This document shows positions 63,871 to 64,000 of a stretch of DNA of 64,000 nucleotides, one piece after another. The notes beneath the pieces are model-generated. The model saw only the letters and a program-made list of their open reading frames with translations. It ran no database searches and was not told the origin of the DNA. The position numbers and the translations under genes are program-made. Origin of the DNA: Streptomyces sp. NRRL F-5123. GTDB lineage: Bacteria; Actinomycetota; Actinomycetes; Streptomycetales; Streptomycetaceae. How positions within the stretch are numbered: position 1 is the first letter of the stretch; every line of letters starts with the position of its first letter. The stretch covers positions 1 through 64,000 of the forward strand of contig NZ_JOHY01000025.1 in the NCBI RefSeq assembly GCF_000721495.1. The letters are read 5' to 3'.

Positions 63871-64000
63871 TCAGCGCGGCGCCGGGACCCCGAGGACCGG
63901 CAGCAGCCGCGACGGCCCGCCGCGCCGTATCCAGCGGGGCAGCAGCGACAGCGGATCCAGGTAGACGTCTCCGCCCCGCCCCGACCGCAGCAGCCCCCAG
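63871..64000 (-). CDS. M23-type peptidase C-terminal end (partial)
   Basis: The last 42 codons and stop lie in the window; the gene continues past the right edge. Visible: GDVYLDPLSLLPRWIRRGG then SRLLPVLGVPAPR. The VYLDPLSLLPRW block is common to the end of actinobacterial M23 peptidoglycan endopeptidases, which sit at this locus upstream of rpsB (recollection). The domain itself is outside the window. Confidence 0.7.
   Translation of the reverse strand, partial: WGLLRSGRGGDVYLDPLSLLPRWIRRGGPSRLLPVLGVPAPR

Overview
The window is about 72% G+C by eye, with strongly GC-biased third codon positions, many GTG starts, many promoters sitting only 6-9 nt from the start codon, and genes diagnostic of Streptomycetaceae (whiG, nsdA, ndgR, a lysine-tailed HU protein, a conservon kinase, four tandem type I signal peptidases). 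From memory, the gene order follows the conserved chromosomal core of Streptomyces coelicolor from about SCO5543 (cvn1) to SCO5623, just upstream of rpsB. It therefore looks like a housekeeping stretch of a Streptomyces or close relative, not an accessory island.

Region 1 (1-9420): the end of a conservon (cvnB, cvnA) read leftwards; a small protein with a doubled ANPRRT motif; an FAH-family enzyme overlapping gltX; a HAD phosphatase; and a tRNA-Gln/tRNA-Glu/tRNA-Glu cluster near gltX. Region 2 (8701-13931): ndgR divergent from leuCD with a candidate operator between them, hupS, and the F420 gene cofC. Region 3 (14045-20027): plsC-gpsA-ddl, DUF3515 and stand-alone Lrp/AsnC-type genes on the minus strand, thiL-thiD, and a zinc-type rpmB. 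Region 4 (20340-29653): DAK2 protein, recG, rsmD-coaD, a DivIVA-like protein, DUF177-rpmF-rnc-mutM. The DUF177 gene appears to start at CTG. Region 5 (29673-38217): CAP-domain secreted protein, acylphosphatase, a coiled-coil peptide, smc, a sugar permease, ftsY. A small CTAG-flanked inverted-repeat element lies at the smc promoter.

Region 6 (38334-48148): Prim-Pol protein, nsdA, the nitrogen operon amtB-glnK-glnD behind a clear tandem GlnR box, ffh, a GNAT acetyltransferase and a DUF402 protein. Region 7 (48209-54475): methyltransferase, an archaeal/eukaryotic-type ProRS, a SprT-like metalloprotein, then rpsP-khpA-rimM-trmD-rplS. Region 8 (54521-64000): four signal peptidases, DUF2469, yraN-comM(yifB)-dprA, the sporulation sigma factor whiG, a TetR regulator and the C-terminal end of an M23 peptidase.

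Functional themes are protein targeting (ffh, ftsY, four lepB), ribosome assembly and tRNA modification, nitrogen sensing, chromosome organisation (smc, hupS) and developmental control (cvnA, nsdA, whiG). No CRISPR array, complete insertion sequence, phage module, biosynthetic cluster or defence island was seen. The most unusual items are the candidate CTG start, the 266-nt overlap between two signal peptidase genes, the MITE-like element at smc, the ProRS class, the SprT-like gene and the set of leaderless promoters. Coordinates of starts are my choices from ribosome-binding sites, leaderless -10 boxes and family N-termini. All names rest on recognition of sequence motifs, not on a database search.
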